12,263 nucleotides of DNA from an uncultured bacterium (GTDB taxonomy: Bacteria; Patescibacteriota; Saccharimonadia; Saccharimonadales; Saccharimonadaceae), in contig CALHWG010000073.1 in the NCBI GenBank assembly GCA_938036745.1, forward strand, positions 1 to 12,263, read 5' to 3'. Both the position numbers and the translations under genes were made by a program. The notes under the pieces were generated by a model, which ran no database searches, was not told the origin of the DNA, and saw only the letters and a program-made list of their open reading frames with translations. This document shows, in pieces, positions 4,803-11,835 of the stretch (the first letter of the stretch is position 1; the number at the start of each line of letters is the position of its first letter).

Positions 4803-6053
4803 ATGCGATTATCAAAATTATATACAAAAACGAGTAAAACAGCTCCATCTGGTGAAGAAGCTAAGAATGCGCAACTTTTAATTAAAGCCGGATTTGTGCA
4901 TAAAGAAATGGCTGGCGCTTACGACTACTTACCACTTGGTTTTAAGGTGCTAGAAAATATCAAAAAAATCGTGCGAGAAGAGCTTGAAAAAATCGACGCA
5001 AATGAGATTTTAATGACAACGCTTCAACGCCGTGAAATTTGGGAACGCACAACTCGCTGGAATGATGATGTCGTTGATGTTTGGTTTAAAACCAATCTGA
5101 AAGATAAGACAGAGGTTGGATTAGGTTGGAGCCATGAAGAGCCAATTGTTGAAATGCTTAAAAATCATATTCAATCTTATAAAGATTTGCCAATTTCGGT
5201 TTTTCAATTTCAAAATAAAATGCGAAACGAGCTACGTGCGAAAAGTGGAATTATGCGTGGTCGCGAATTTTTGATGAAAGACCTGTATTCAATTCACGAA
5301 ACTAAAGAAGATTTGGAAGCATATTACGCTAAAGTTTCAAAAGCATATGAACGAATTTTCGAACGCCTCGGTTTAGGCGAAGATACTTTTGTGACATTTG
5401 CTAGCGGTGGGGCATTTACAAAATTCAGTCACGAATTTCAAACAATTTGCGATGCTGGTGAAGATTATGTTTATTTGAAGCGTGACGGCGAAAAAATTCT
5501 TGCTTTTAACGAAGAAATTTTAGACCAAGCGATTGAAGCTGGCGAAATTAGTTCGAAAGAAGGTTTGGAGAAAGTTAAAACTGCTGAAGTCGGCAACATC
5601 TTTAATTTTGGCACGCAAAAAACTGATGAAATGGGGCTTTATTTCACTGACAAAAATGGTGAACAAAAATCTGCTTGGATGGGTTCATACGGAATTGGAA
5701 TCACCCGCGTAATGGGTGTTATTGCTGAAAAATTTAGTGATGAAAAAGGTTTAATTTGGCCAGAAAATATTGCTCCAGCAAAAATTTATCTTGTGCAAAT
5801 TGGTGAAAAATCACAAGAATTAGCAGAAGAAATCTATAATGAATTTTCGAAAAAGGGAATTGAGGTTCTATTTGATGACCGCAATCTTCGCCCAGGTCAA
5901 AAATTTGCTGACGCCGAATTAATGGGTATTCCGTATCGGTTGACAATTTCTGATCGTTTGCTTGAAAGCGGAAAATTCGAAGTTGTAACGCGTGCAAATG
6001 GTGAAGTTGAATTGCTTTCGAGAGAAGAACTTTTTGAAAAATTCGTAAAATAA
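4803..6053 (+). CDS. proS: Prolyl-tRNA synthetase, short form without INS editing domain
   Basis: ProRS attaches proline to tRNA-Pro. This is a class II synthetase: motif 1 region PLGFKVLENIKKIVREEL (44-61), motif 2 with MRNELRAKSGIMRGREFLMKDLYS (140-163), motif 3 GSYGIGITRVMG (294-305), then the anticodon-binding domain (APAKIYLVQIG ... VLFDDRNLRPGQKFADAELMGIPYRL, about 324-380). At 416 residues it is far shorter than the typical bacterial form (about 570). The stretch between motifs 2 and 3 is only about 130 residues, so the inserted Ala-tRNA-Pro editing domain is absent, as in the alpha-proteobacterial and mitochondrial forms. The TxE loop reads WSHEE (109-113), with Ser at the usual Thr. 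The ATG at 4803 follows AGGAG (4793-4797). Proofreading would need a separate trans-editing protein encoded elsewhere. Confidence 0.96.
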   Translation: MRLSKLYTKTSKTAPSGEEAKNAQLLIKAGFVHKEMAGAYDYLPLGFKVLENIKKIVREELEKIDANEILMTTLQRREIWERTTRWNDDVVDVWFKTNLKDKTEVGLGWSHEEPIVEMLKNHIQSYKDLPISVFQFQNKMRNELRAKSGIMRGREFLMKDLYSIHETKEDLEAYYAKVSKAYERIFERLGLGEDTFVTFASGGAFTKFSHEFQTICDAGEDYVYLKRDGEKILAFNEEILDQAIEAGEISSKEGLEKVKTAEVGNIFNFGTQKTDEMGLYFTDKNGEQKSAWMGSYGIGITRVMGVIAEKFSDEKGLIWPENIAPAKIYLVQIGEKSQELAEEIYNEFSKKGIEVLFDDRNLRPGQKFADAELMGIPYRLTISDRLLESGKFEVVTRANGEVELLSREELFEKFVK

Positions 6054-6062
6054 TCTCAGCTC

Positions 6063-6091
6063 TTGAAAAAAACAAGTATAAGCATTATAAT
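6063..6091 (+). promoter_or_regulatory. D-lactate dehydrogenase promoter, predicted leaderless start
   Basis: -35 TTGAAA (6063-6068), 17-bp spacer, -10 TATAAT (6086-6091). Six bases separate the -10 from the ATG at 6098, the same geometry as at frr, with no Shine-Dalgarno sequence. No terminator is visible between the proS stop and this promoter, so readthrough from proS could add to expression. Confidence 0.85.
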
Positions 6092-6097
6092 TGATGT

Positions 6098-7087
6098 ATG
6101 AAAATTATTGCTTATAGTGTACGAAAAGATGAGCTCCAATATTTCGAAAAATTCGCGGAGCAGTTTGGTATTGAATATGCTACAACTCCAAAAGACTTAA
6201 ATACTGAAACCGTAAAACTGGCTGAAGGTTTTGACGCGGTTTCGTCTTATACTTCAAGTGAAGAGCTCAACGATATCTGGGAAACTCTTTCGAAAATGGG
6301 AATTTCTTATTTTACTGTTCGAACGGCCGGGTTTGATGGAATTGATATTGAAAAAGCTAAAAGTTTCGGTATTAAAATTTCGAATGTACCGCAATATTCA
6401 CCAAGCGCAATTGCTGAATTTGCTGTTGCATTGGCACTAGCAACAATTCGAAAAATCCCACTTTGTCTTTCGCGTGCTAAAAATCAGAACTTTTCGGTAG
6501 ATAATTTGATGGGTCGCGAACTTAATACAATGACCATTGGAATTATCGGCGTGGGCCATATTGGCTTAACAACCGCAAAGGCTTTTAAAGCTTTTGGTGC
6601 AAAAATAATTGCTTATGATACTTTCGAAAATGATTCTGCTCGTGAAATTTTGGAATATAAAAGTTTAGATGAAGTTTTTGCAGAAAGCGATTTGATTTCA
6701 CTTCATATCCCTTTAACGCCAGAAAATCGCCACATTATTAATACAGAAAGCATTTCGAAAATGAAAGATGGAGTGGTCATTATTAACACTGCACGCGGTG
6801 GACACATTAATTCTAAAGATTTGCGAGATGCTTTGGTGAGCGGAAAAGTTGCAGCAGCCGGCCTTGATGTTTTTGAGCATGAAAAGAATCTAATTCGAAA
6901 AGATTTGAGTGGAAAAATTATTAAGGATGCTGTTTATCGCGATATAGCAAACTTTCCGAATGTTATTATTACTCCACACGTTGCGTTTAATACAGATGTT
7001 GCCGTGCAGAATATGGTAAAAATGTCAACTGAGAATTTAATTAATTTTAAAAATGCAGGAACAACCGACAATGAAATTACAAAATAA
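6098..7087 (+). CDS. ldhA: D-2-hydroxyacid dehydrogenase, probable D-lactate dehydrogenase
   Basis: The enzyme likely reduces pyruvate to D-lactate with NADH, regenerating NAD+ in fermentation. The 329-residue product is normal length and resembles Lactobacillus D-LDH from its first residues (MKIIAYSVRKDE), which fixes the ATG at 6098. The catalytic domain motif NVPQYSPSAIAE is at about 96-107. The NAD-binding fold carries GIIGVGHIG at 148-156 and an Asp at 174 (IAYDTF), which favours NAD over NADP. The catalytic triad is Arg233 (NTARGG), Glu262 and His294 (TPHVAF), with spacings equal to those in Lactobacillus D-LDH (235/264/296). A different 2-hydroxyacid substrate cannot be ruled out. TTCGAA occurs eight times in this gene, its highest density here. 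The last 17 bp overlap the next gene, so the two are probably co-transcribed. Confidence 0.92.
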   Translation: MKIIAYSVRKDELQYFEKFAEQFGIEYATTPKDLNTETVKLAEGFDAVSSYTSSEELNDIWETLSKMGISYFTVRTAGFDGIDIEKAKSFGIKISNVPQYSPSAIAEFAVALALATIRKIPLCLSRAKNQNFSVDNLMGRELNTMTIGIIGVGHIGLTTAKAFKAFGAKIIAYDTFENDSAREILEYKSLDEVFAESDLISLHIPLTPENRHIINTESISKMKDGVVIINTARGGHINSKDLRDALVSGKVAAAGLDVFEHEKNLIRKDLSGKIIKDAVYRDIANFPNVIITPHVAFNTDVAVQNMVKMSTENLINFKNAGTTDNEITK

Positions 7088-8945
7088 TTTTATTCGAAAA
7101 ATCACCAAAATTATGCCGCTATTTTTAGTGGCGGTTTTTGCTTTTTGTTTTACTTTTAGTAGTTTTTCAAATCAAGCTTTTGCCAGAAGACGGCGGAGTC
7201 GTGATGCTGAAGAAACTGAACAACGAATAAAAAATTATAATATTATTTTTTCAAAGTTTGATGCAAAATATAATTTTAGTGCCGACCAAAAAGGAAATAC
7301 AAACCTTGAAATTACTGAAAATATTTCGACATATTTTATTAATGATGGGATAAATCACGGAATCGAGCGTGCAATTCCGCGGTTTTTTGATGGTAAAGCT
7401 ATTTTTGATGGTAAAGCTGAAATTGAAATGGATGGCAAAAAAGTTTCATATTCAACTTATGAAAGTGATGGAAATATCGTATTTCGAATTGGTGAAAGCG
7501 GAAGTTTCGTTTATGGAAGGCATAATTATCAGCTAAAATACCGATTTAGAAATCTACTGTTAACAGATGGTGGTGTACAAAAATTAATTATGAACACCAA
7601 TGGAACTCAGTGGAAGCGGCCTTTTAATGAAGTTATCGCAACAGTTAATTTAGATTCATCAGTTTTGAAAGAATTTAATGGTACGGTGAGATGCTTCGCC
7701 GGAGTGCAAGGTTCAACTGAAAAGTGTAATACTTTTGAACGTAAGCCAGAAGAGGGATTTTTTAAGTTCTCGCAAAAAGATGTTCAAGTTTACGAGAACC
7801 TAACATTTGAAATTGACTTTAATAATAAATTCGCTCAACCAGAAGCAAGTAGTATTGATGTAAACACAATAATCTTTGGAGTTTTAGCATTAATTTTAGC
7901 TATAATCACACTATTTTTTACTGTTCGAGTTATTCTAGGATATAATTCAGTTAAGAGAAAGAACAAGGTTTCGAAAGCGGTTGTTCCGCAATATTTGCCA
8001 CCAAAAATTAAAGAATTAGATATTTTGGATGCGGGGAACTTAGTAAAATCAAATAAAAAACTTACCGCTGCAATGCTATTTTTTGCAGTGAACGGCAATA
8101 TTCAGATTGTTGAAAAAACCTCAAAGGGCTTTTTGGGTGGCGAGAAAAAGAGCTATAAAATTCAGCTATTGAATCGAGATAATTTGAACCAAGATATGCG
8201 TTCATTATTAAACTCATTTTTTAGAAGTAAAACCGAGATTGATTTATCTAAACAAATGAGTAGTACGCAAGCCTCTGATATTTCTTCGGAAGTTTTGAAC
8301 TCTGCATTTGATAAGACTTCTTACTATGTTCAAGAAAAGCCAGCAGTTTTCAGCAATTCTCAGTTTTTTGCCGGCGGAGTGATCGTTTTATCTGTAGTAT
8401 TGTTATTTGCAAATGGAATACTGGTTAATTTTATTTCAACTATTTCGCCTTGGTTTACGGTAGTTATATATTCTTTCATTGTAGCCGTCGCACTTTCGAT
8501 TTTAATATTTACTATTTCAAATATAAAAATTCCATCACGTAAAGGTTTTGAGGCAAAGAATTATCTTGAAGGTTTGAAACTTTATATTTCGGTGGCAGAA
8601 AGCGAACGACTAAAGTTCTCACAAAGCTTGCAGAATTCTGAAAGATTCCAAACTGAATTTGGTGGTTCTCGCGTAAAACTTTATGAAAAACTTTTACCTT
8701 GGGCAGCATTGTTTGGGCTAGAGAAATCTTGGGCAAAAGTGCTTGAATTACAATTTCAAGATGAAGATTACCTACCAGATTGGTATGTTGGCTCAACAGC
8801 ATTTAATGCTATGGTGTTTTCGAACAGCTTGAATAGCTTTAACAGTGCGATGAACAGTTATTCTGCACCAAGTTCGAGTAGTTCTGGCGGAGGCGGCGGA
8901 TTCTCCGGTGGAGGTGCTGGCGGAGGCGGAGGCGGTGGCTGGTAA
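7071..8945 (+). CDS. DUF2207-type membrane protein with signal peptide and Gly-rich tail
   Basis: The function is unknown. The 624-residue product begins with a signal peptide (basic RKITK, hydrophobic core about 15-32, likely cut after AFA at residue 38). An extracytoplasmic beta-rich domain follows (about 55-260: ITENISTYFINDGINHGIERAIPR, the hallmark N-terminal region of DUF2207) with a likely disulfide Cys208-Cys219. One membrane helix lies at about 265-288. Next come a cytoplasmic stretch, a pair of helices at about 431-482, the conserved block YEKLLPWAALFGLEKSWAKVLE (538-559), and a Ser- then Gly-rich tail ending GGGGW, typical of the family. The chosen ATG (7071) is preceded by AGGA (7057-7060) and gives a good signal peptide; an upstream ATG at 7053 would add six residues. 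It overlaps the dehydrogenase gene by 17 bp. It contains a small tandem repeat, and a hairpin spans its stop codon. Confidence 0.88.
   Translation: MKLQNNFIRKITKIMPLFLVAVFAFCFTFSSFSNQAFARRRRSRDAEETEQRIKNYNIIFSKFDAKYNFSADQKGNTNLEITENISTYFINDGINHGIERAIPRFFDGKAIFDGKAEIEMDGKKVSYSTYESDGNIVFRIGESGSFVYGRHNYQLKYRFRNLLLTDGGVQKLIMNTNGTQWKRPFNEVIATVNLDSSVLKEFNGTVRCFAGVQGSTEKCNTFERKPEEGFFKFSQKDVQVYENLTFEIDFNNKFAQPEASSIDVNTIIFGVLALILAIITLFFTVRVILGYNSVKRKNKVSKAVVPQYLPPKIKELDILDAGNLVKSNKKLTAAMLFFAVNGNIQIVEKTSKGFLGGEKKSYKIQLLNRDNLNQDMRSLLNSFFRSKTEIDLSKQMSSTQASDISSEVLNSAFDKTSYYVQEKPAVFSNSQFFAGGVIVLSVVLLFANGILVNFISTISPWFTVVIYSFIVAVALSILIFTISNIKIPSRKGFEAKNYLEGLKLYISVAESERLKFSQSLQNSERFQTEFGGSRVKLYEKLLPWAALFGLEKSWAKVLELQFQDEDYLPDWYVGSTAFNAMVFSNSLNSFNSAMNSYSAPSSSSSGGGGGFSGGGAGGGGGGGW
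7383..7418 (+). repeat. 18-bp tandem duplication inside the DUF2207 gene
   Basis: Two adjacent 18-bp units (7383-7400, 7401-7418) differ only at their first base and encode FFDGKA and IFDGKA. A third, diverged DGK follows a few residues later. It keeps the frame and lies in the extracytoplasmic domain. Confidence 0.85.
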
Positions 8946-8951
8946 AGCCAC
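8935..8951 (+). other. Hairpin with the DUF2207 stop codon in its loop
   Basis: GTGGCT (8935-8940) pairs with AGCCAC (8946-8951) around the 5-base loop GGTAA, which contains the TAA stop (8943-8945). No T-run follows, so it is not a terminator; a canonical one lies 30 bp downstream. It may be a chance result of the GGTGGC-rich tail codons. Confidence 0.4.
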
Positions 8952-8980
8952 AGCCTTTCATGAATCGGGTTTTCGAAAAG

Positions 8981-9008
8981 TAGCTTGCAAAATTGCAGGC
9001 TATTTTTT
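8981..9008 (+). terminator. Rho-independent terminator of the dehydrogenase-DUF2207 unit
   Basis: TAGCTTGCA (8981-8989) pairs with TGCAGGCTA (8994-9002), 9 bp with one G-T wobble and a 4-base loop, followed by six Ts (9003-9008). It closes the transcription unit before the VirB6-like gene. Confidence 0.9.
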
Positions 9009-9029
9009 ATAGTAAAAAGCATAACTATA

Positions 9030-9058
9030 TTGATTTTTTTGCTTTTTTGTGATTAAAT
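9030..9058 (+). promoter_or_regulatory. Promoter of the VirB6-like gene, near-leaderless
   Basis: -35 TTGATT (9030-9035), 17-bp spacer, extended -10 TGATTAAAT (9050-9058). The start is expected about 3 nt before the ATG at 9068, and no Shine-Dalgarno sequence is present. The -10 is weaker than in the other promoters; TATAAG at 9058-9063 is an alternative but lacks a matching -35. Confidence 0.6.
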
Positions 9059-9067
9059 ATAAGCATT

Positions 9068-11740
9068 ATGAAAAGTTTTTGGGTTGGGTTGAAAAATAAA
9101 AAAGTCTGGTTTTTAGTTTTCGTTGCTATTTTTAGTTTTACATTTTTAGGGTTATTTTCAAATAATGAAGCTAATGCCGAAAAGATTGATGATAAAAACT
9201 GTTCAAAATACGGTGGTGTATATAATGCGATTGGTTGTATGGTTAATACCTCTGGTGTTGGAGGTAGCCAGACATTAGTTACTGATACTAAAGACCTAGA
9301 TCGTCTTTATGTTTTAAAGGAAAATAACGATAAATATAAAGATTTTAAATGTCCTTCTGGATATAAAAAGGTTCAGGAACCTGGGGCTACTATCTGTAAT
9401 AAGGATGGTGGAAAATCTGATAAGAAAGAATCATCTATTCAGTCTAAAAATACAGTCGACAGCGTTATAAATAGTTTAAAAAACCGCGATGAGTATAATA
9501 AAGGTGATTATAACATGACGGATGAAGACTGGAAGGCTGTAAAAGAAAAATGTAAAGATAAAAAAGGGCAAGATATTAATAATTGTGTTAATGAATACGC
9601 TTTATCTAAGGTTGATAGTAAAATAGCAGATAGTCAAAATAATAAAGACAATAAAGACAAAAATTCTTGCGCTATTGAATGGATTGGTTGGATTGTTTGC
9701 CCGATTGTTCGTGGTTCGACTGGTGTCGTGGTTGGTCTGTATAATTTTATGCAAGCAAATTTCTTAAATATTAAGTCTGATCAACTTTTCTCAAATTCTG
9801 GAAAGGGGCAAGAAGCGTTTAAACACTGGGTAGCATTTAGAGATATCGCAAACATATTTTTTGTAATTATGATTGCAATAATAATTTTCTCGCAAGTAAC
9901 TGGTGTTGGAATTTCCAACTACGGCATTAAGAAGATGTTGCCAAAAATTATTATTTATGCAATTTTAGTCAATATTTCTTGGTATATTGTTGTAATTGCT
10001 ATTGATATTTCAAATATCGTTGGTAGTACTTTATTCAAATGGTTATCAGATAACGGTAACTGGAGTTTTTCTAGTGATGTTCAAAAAGAAACATCTCCTG
10101 TTGAAGGAATTCTAACGGGTGCGGCAACGACAGGTGCACTTATTGCTGCTGGAGTTACTGCTGCTCTTGTTGGTGGAGCTACAATTCTTCTGTTTATTGT
10201 TTCTGCGGCACTTGCTGTTGTAATGACCGTATTTATACTAATGATAAGGGAGGCAGCAGTCATTGTTCTTGTTGTAACTTCTCCTTTAGCTTTTGTTGCA
10301 GGGCTATTGCCAAATACAGAAGGATTATTTAAAAAGTGGATCAAGCTTACAAAAAATATGCTAATGATTTACCCTATTTGTTCATTAATAGTCGGTGGTG
10401 CTTTGTTTGTTTCTAATTTACTATACGGTGTAGTTGATGACCCTCTACTTAAAATTATTTATGGTGTTTTGCCTATATTGTCACTATTTGCAATTATCGC
10501 AGTTATTAAAACTGTGCTTTCGTTCATTGATGGCTTGACTGGTGGAAATTTGCGTGGCGCTATTGATAAGATGTCTGGCAGAATTAATACGGCTGGTCAG
10601 AATTTAAACTGGGCTAAGGCTTCAAGAGAGAAAGCTGCAAATAGGAGTATTGCTGGAATTCCTATTGGTAAAAATGCTCGTGCAGCAAAATATGAAGAGG
10701 GCCAGTATAGAAGAAATCGTAATGAACTTCGAAAACTTCAAGCAAAGAGAAACCCTACTGCTTCAGACTATCGAAGAATGGGACAACTTGGTGCTGCTAT
10801 TGGTGGTTTTGAAAAAGGTCAAACCGACGGAATGGTTACTGCTATGGCTTCAGGAATTGGCAACAGCGTATCGAATGTTGATTCCGAGCTTGCAAGAATT
10901 TCGAATGTTTCCGATCCTGTCCAACAAGGTTTGATGTATAGTGCTCTTTCACAGGCGGTAACAAAATCGGGTCTTAATAGCGCGGGTCAAGCTGCTGCAA
11001 TGAGCAGTATTGCTAGCAGTGCTTTAAGTATCAATGATGCTGAACAGAGAAAATCCGTCGCAGCTCAAATTGCTTCTAAAGCGGGTAGTGATATTAAGAA
11101 GGTTAATCCTGCTGCAGCAAAAGCGGTTATGCAAGATTTTTCTTCAGGAAATATTAAATCTGTTCAAGATTTCGAAAATGATATTTCAACATACTCAGGT
11201 GCGAGTGCTAAGCAAATGGCTGATTGGTCTGATATGTCTAGTGCGAATGTTAATGATAACAAAGCGTTTAAAGCAATGCAAAGCGCATTTAATAGTGGTA
11301 ATCAAAGCAAGATTTCGCAAGCACAGAATATGGGTAAGATTGCCGAGCAAGCTCTTACCGCTAATGCAAATGGAACGATGTCTTTGACACCAGATCAGCA
11401 AGCTAATTTTGCAGCGATGCAAAAGCTAGCTCAATCCCATACTTCACAAACAGCACCGGCTGCAGCTACGACAAGCAATAGTAGCTCTGCGAATACTCAA
11501 TCTTCTCCTAGTCAAAAGGTAGAAGTAACTGCTGGACAGAGTTGGCAGACATCGGCTCCACAACAAGCTCAGTCTAGCTCTTCTGATTCCGCTTCCATTT
11601 CTAGCTCCGTTACGTATAGTGCACCAGCAGCACAAGTTAGTCGATCCTCGCAGCCGATAAATAATAGTAATCAAAATATTCACCCTCGGCAAACTGCGAG
11701 TGACCCAACTAAATCAAACAGAAAATTTGGTGCTAACTAA
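9068..11740 (+). CDS. Large TrbL/VirB6-like type IV secretion membrane protein
   Basis: VirB6/TrbL proteins form part of the inner-membrane channel of type IV secretion or conjugation machines. This 890-residue protein has a signal peptide or anchor (about 11-30, possible cut after ANA at 37). An extracytoplasmic domain (38 to about 205) follows with eight cysteines (45, 57, 95, 110, 162, 173, 201, 211) and a Lys/Asp/Asn-rich linker. A hydrophobic core spans about 204-485, with helices near 258-277, 292-318, 350-392, 396-413, 430-452 and 462-485. The segment REAAVIVLVVTSPLAFVAGLLP is typical of TrbL/VirB6-like proteins in Patescibacteria. A strongly basic stretch at 496-570 suggests that the tail of about 400 residues is cytoplasmic; its end is Ser/Gln/Ala-rich and disordered. 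The length is about three times that of classical VirB6 (about 300). It is alone between its own promoter and terminator, with no VirB4 or coupling ATPase nearby. The VirB6/TrbL call rests on recognition without a search. Confidence 0.8.
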   Translation: MKSFWVGLKNKKVWFLVFVAIFSFTFLGLFSNNEANAEKIDDKNCSKYGGVYNAIGCMVNTSGVGGSQTLVTDTKDLDRLYVLKENNDKYKDFKCPSGYKKVQEPGATICNKDGGKSDKKESSIQSKNTVDSVINSLKNRDEYNKGDYNMTDEDWKAVKEKCKDKKGQDINNCVNEYALSKVDSKIADSQNNKDNKDKNSCAIEWIGWIVCPIVRGSTGVVVGLYNFMQANFLNIKSDQLFSNSGKGQEAFKHWVAFRDIANIFFVIMIAIIIFSQVTGVGISNYGIKKMLPKIIIYAILVNISWYIVVIAIDISNIVGSTLFKWLSDNGNWSFSSDVQKETSPVEGILTGAATTGALIAAGVTAALVGGATILLFIVSAALAVVMTVFILMIREAAVIVLVVTSPLAFVAGLLPNTEGLFKKWIKLTKNMLMIYPICSLIVGGALFVSNLLYGVVDDPLLKIIYGVLPILSLFAIIAVIKTVLSFIDGLTGGNLRGAIDKMSGRINTAGQNLNWAKASREKAANRSIAGIPIGKNARAAKYEEGQYRRNRNELRKLQAKRNPTASDYRRMGQLGAAIGGFEKGQTDGMVTAMASGIGNSVSNVDSELARISNVSDPVQQGLMYSALSQAVTKSGLNSAGQAAAMSSIASSALSINDAEQRKSVAAQIASKAGSDIKKVNPAAAKAVMQDFSSGNIKSVQDFENDISTYSGASAKQMADWSDMSSANVNDNKAFKAMQSAFNSGNQSKISQAQNMGKIAEQALTANANGTMSLTPDQQANFAAMQKLAQSHTSQTAPAAATTSNSSSANTQSSPSQKVEVTAGQSWQTSAPQQAQSSSSDSASISSSVTYSAPAAQVSRSSQPINNSNQNIHPRQTASDPTKSNRKFGAN

Positions 11741-11744
11741 ATAT

Positions 11745-11783
11745 AAAAACACTCTTTCAAGAAAACAGAAAGGGTGTTTTTTT
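11745..11783 (+). terminator. Rho-independent terminator of the VirB6-like gene
   Basis: A 14-bp stem with one G-T wobble (11745-11758 with 11768-11781; core CACTCTTTC/GAAAGGGTG), a 9-base loop, and a T-run at 11777-11783. It begins 4 bases after the stop codon. Confidence 0.92.
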
Positions 11784-11793
11784 ATTTAAAGTG

Positions 11794-11802
11794 TGCTAAA
11801 AT
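11794..11802 (+). promoter_or_regulatory. Extended -10 of the murD promoter
   Basis: TGCTAAAAT (11794-11802) is a good extended -10. No clear -35 stands 17-18 bp upstream, where the preceding terminator lies. Transcription would start near 11809, giving a leader of about 27 nt that carries AGGAG (11827-11831). Confidence 0.55.
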
Positions 11803-11835
11803 AAAATAAAGATAATCTAAACTAAAAGGAGAAAT

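Noticed and set aside
7053..7070. Earlier ATG for the DUF2207 gene
   Set aside because: It adds six residues (MQEQPT) before a good signal peptide and has no ribosome binding site. The ATG at 7071 has AGGA at suitable spacing.
8946..9029. Small gene or ncRNA in the gap after the DUF2207 gene
   Set aside because: The gap is accounted for by a stop-codon hairpin, one TTCGAA copy and a terminator; the ATG at 8960 has no ribosome binding site or coding signature.
10081..10344. Minus-strand open frame inside the VirB6-like gene
   Set aside because: It is the complement of Ala/Val/Thr-rich membrane codons, gives a low-complexity product, and has no ribosome binding site or promoter.
10650..11422. 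Several open frames in other phases over the Ala/Ser-rich tail of the VirB6-like gene
   Set aside because: They are shadows of biased codon use; the main frame is continuous and ends next to a strong terminator.
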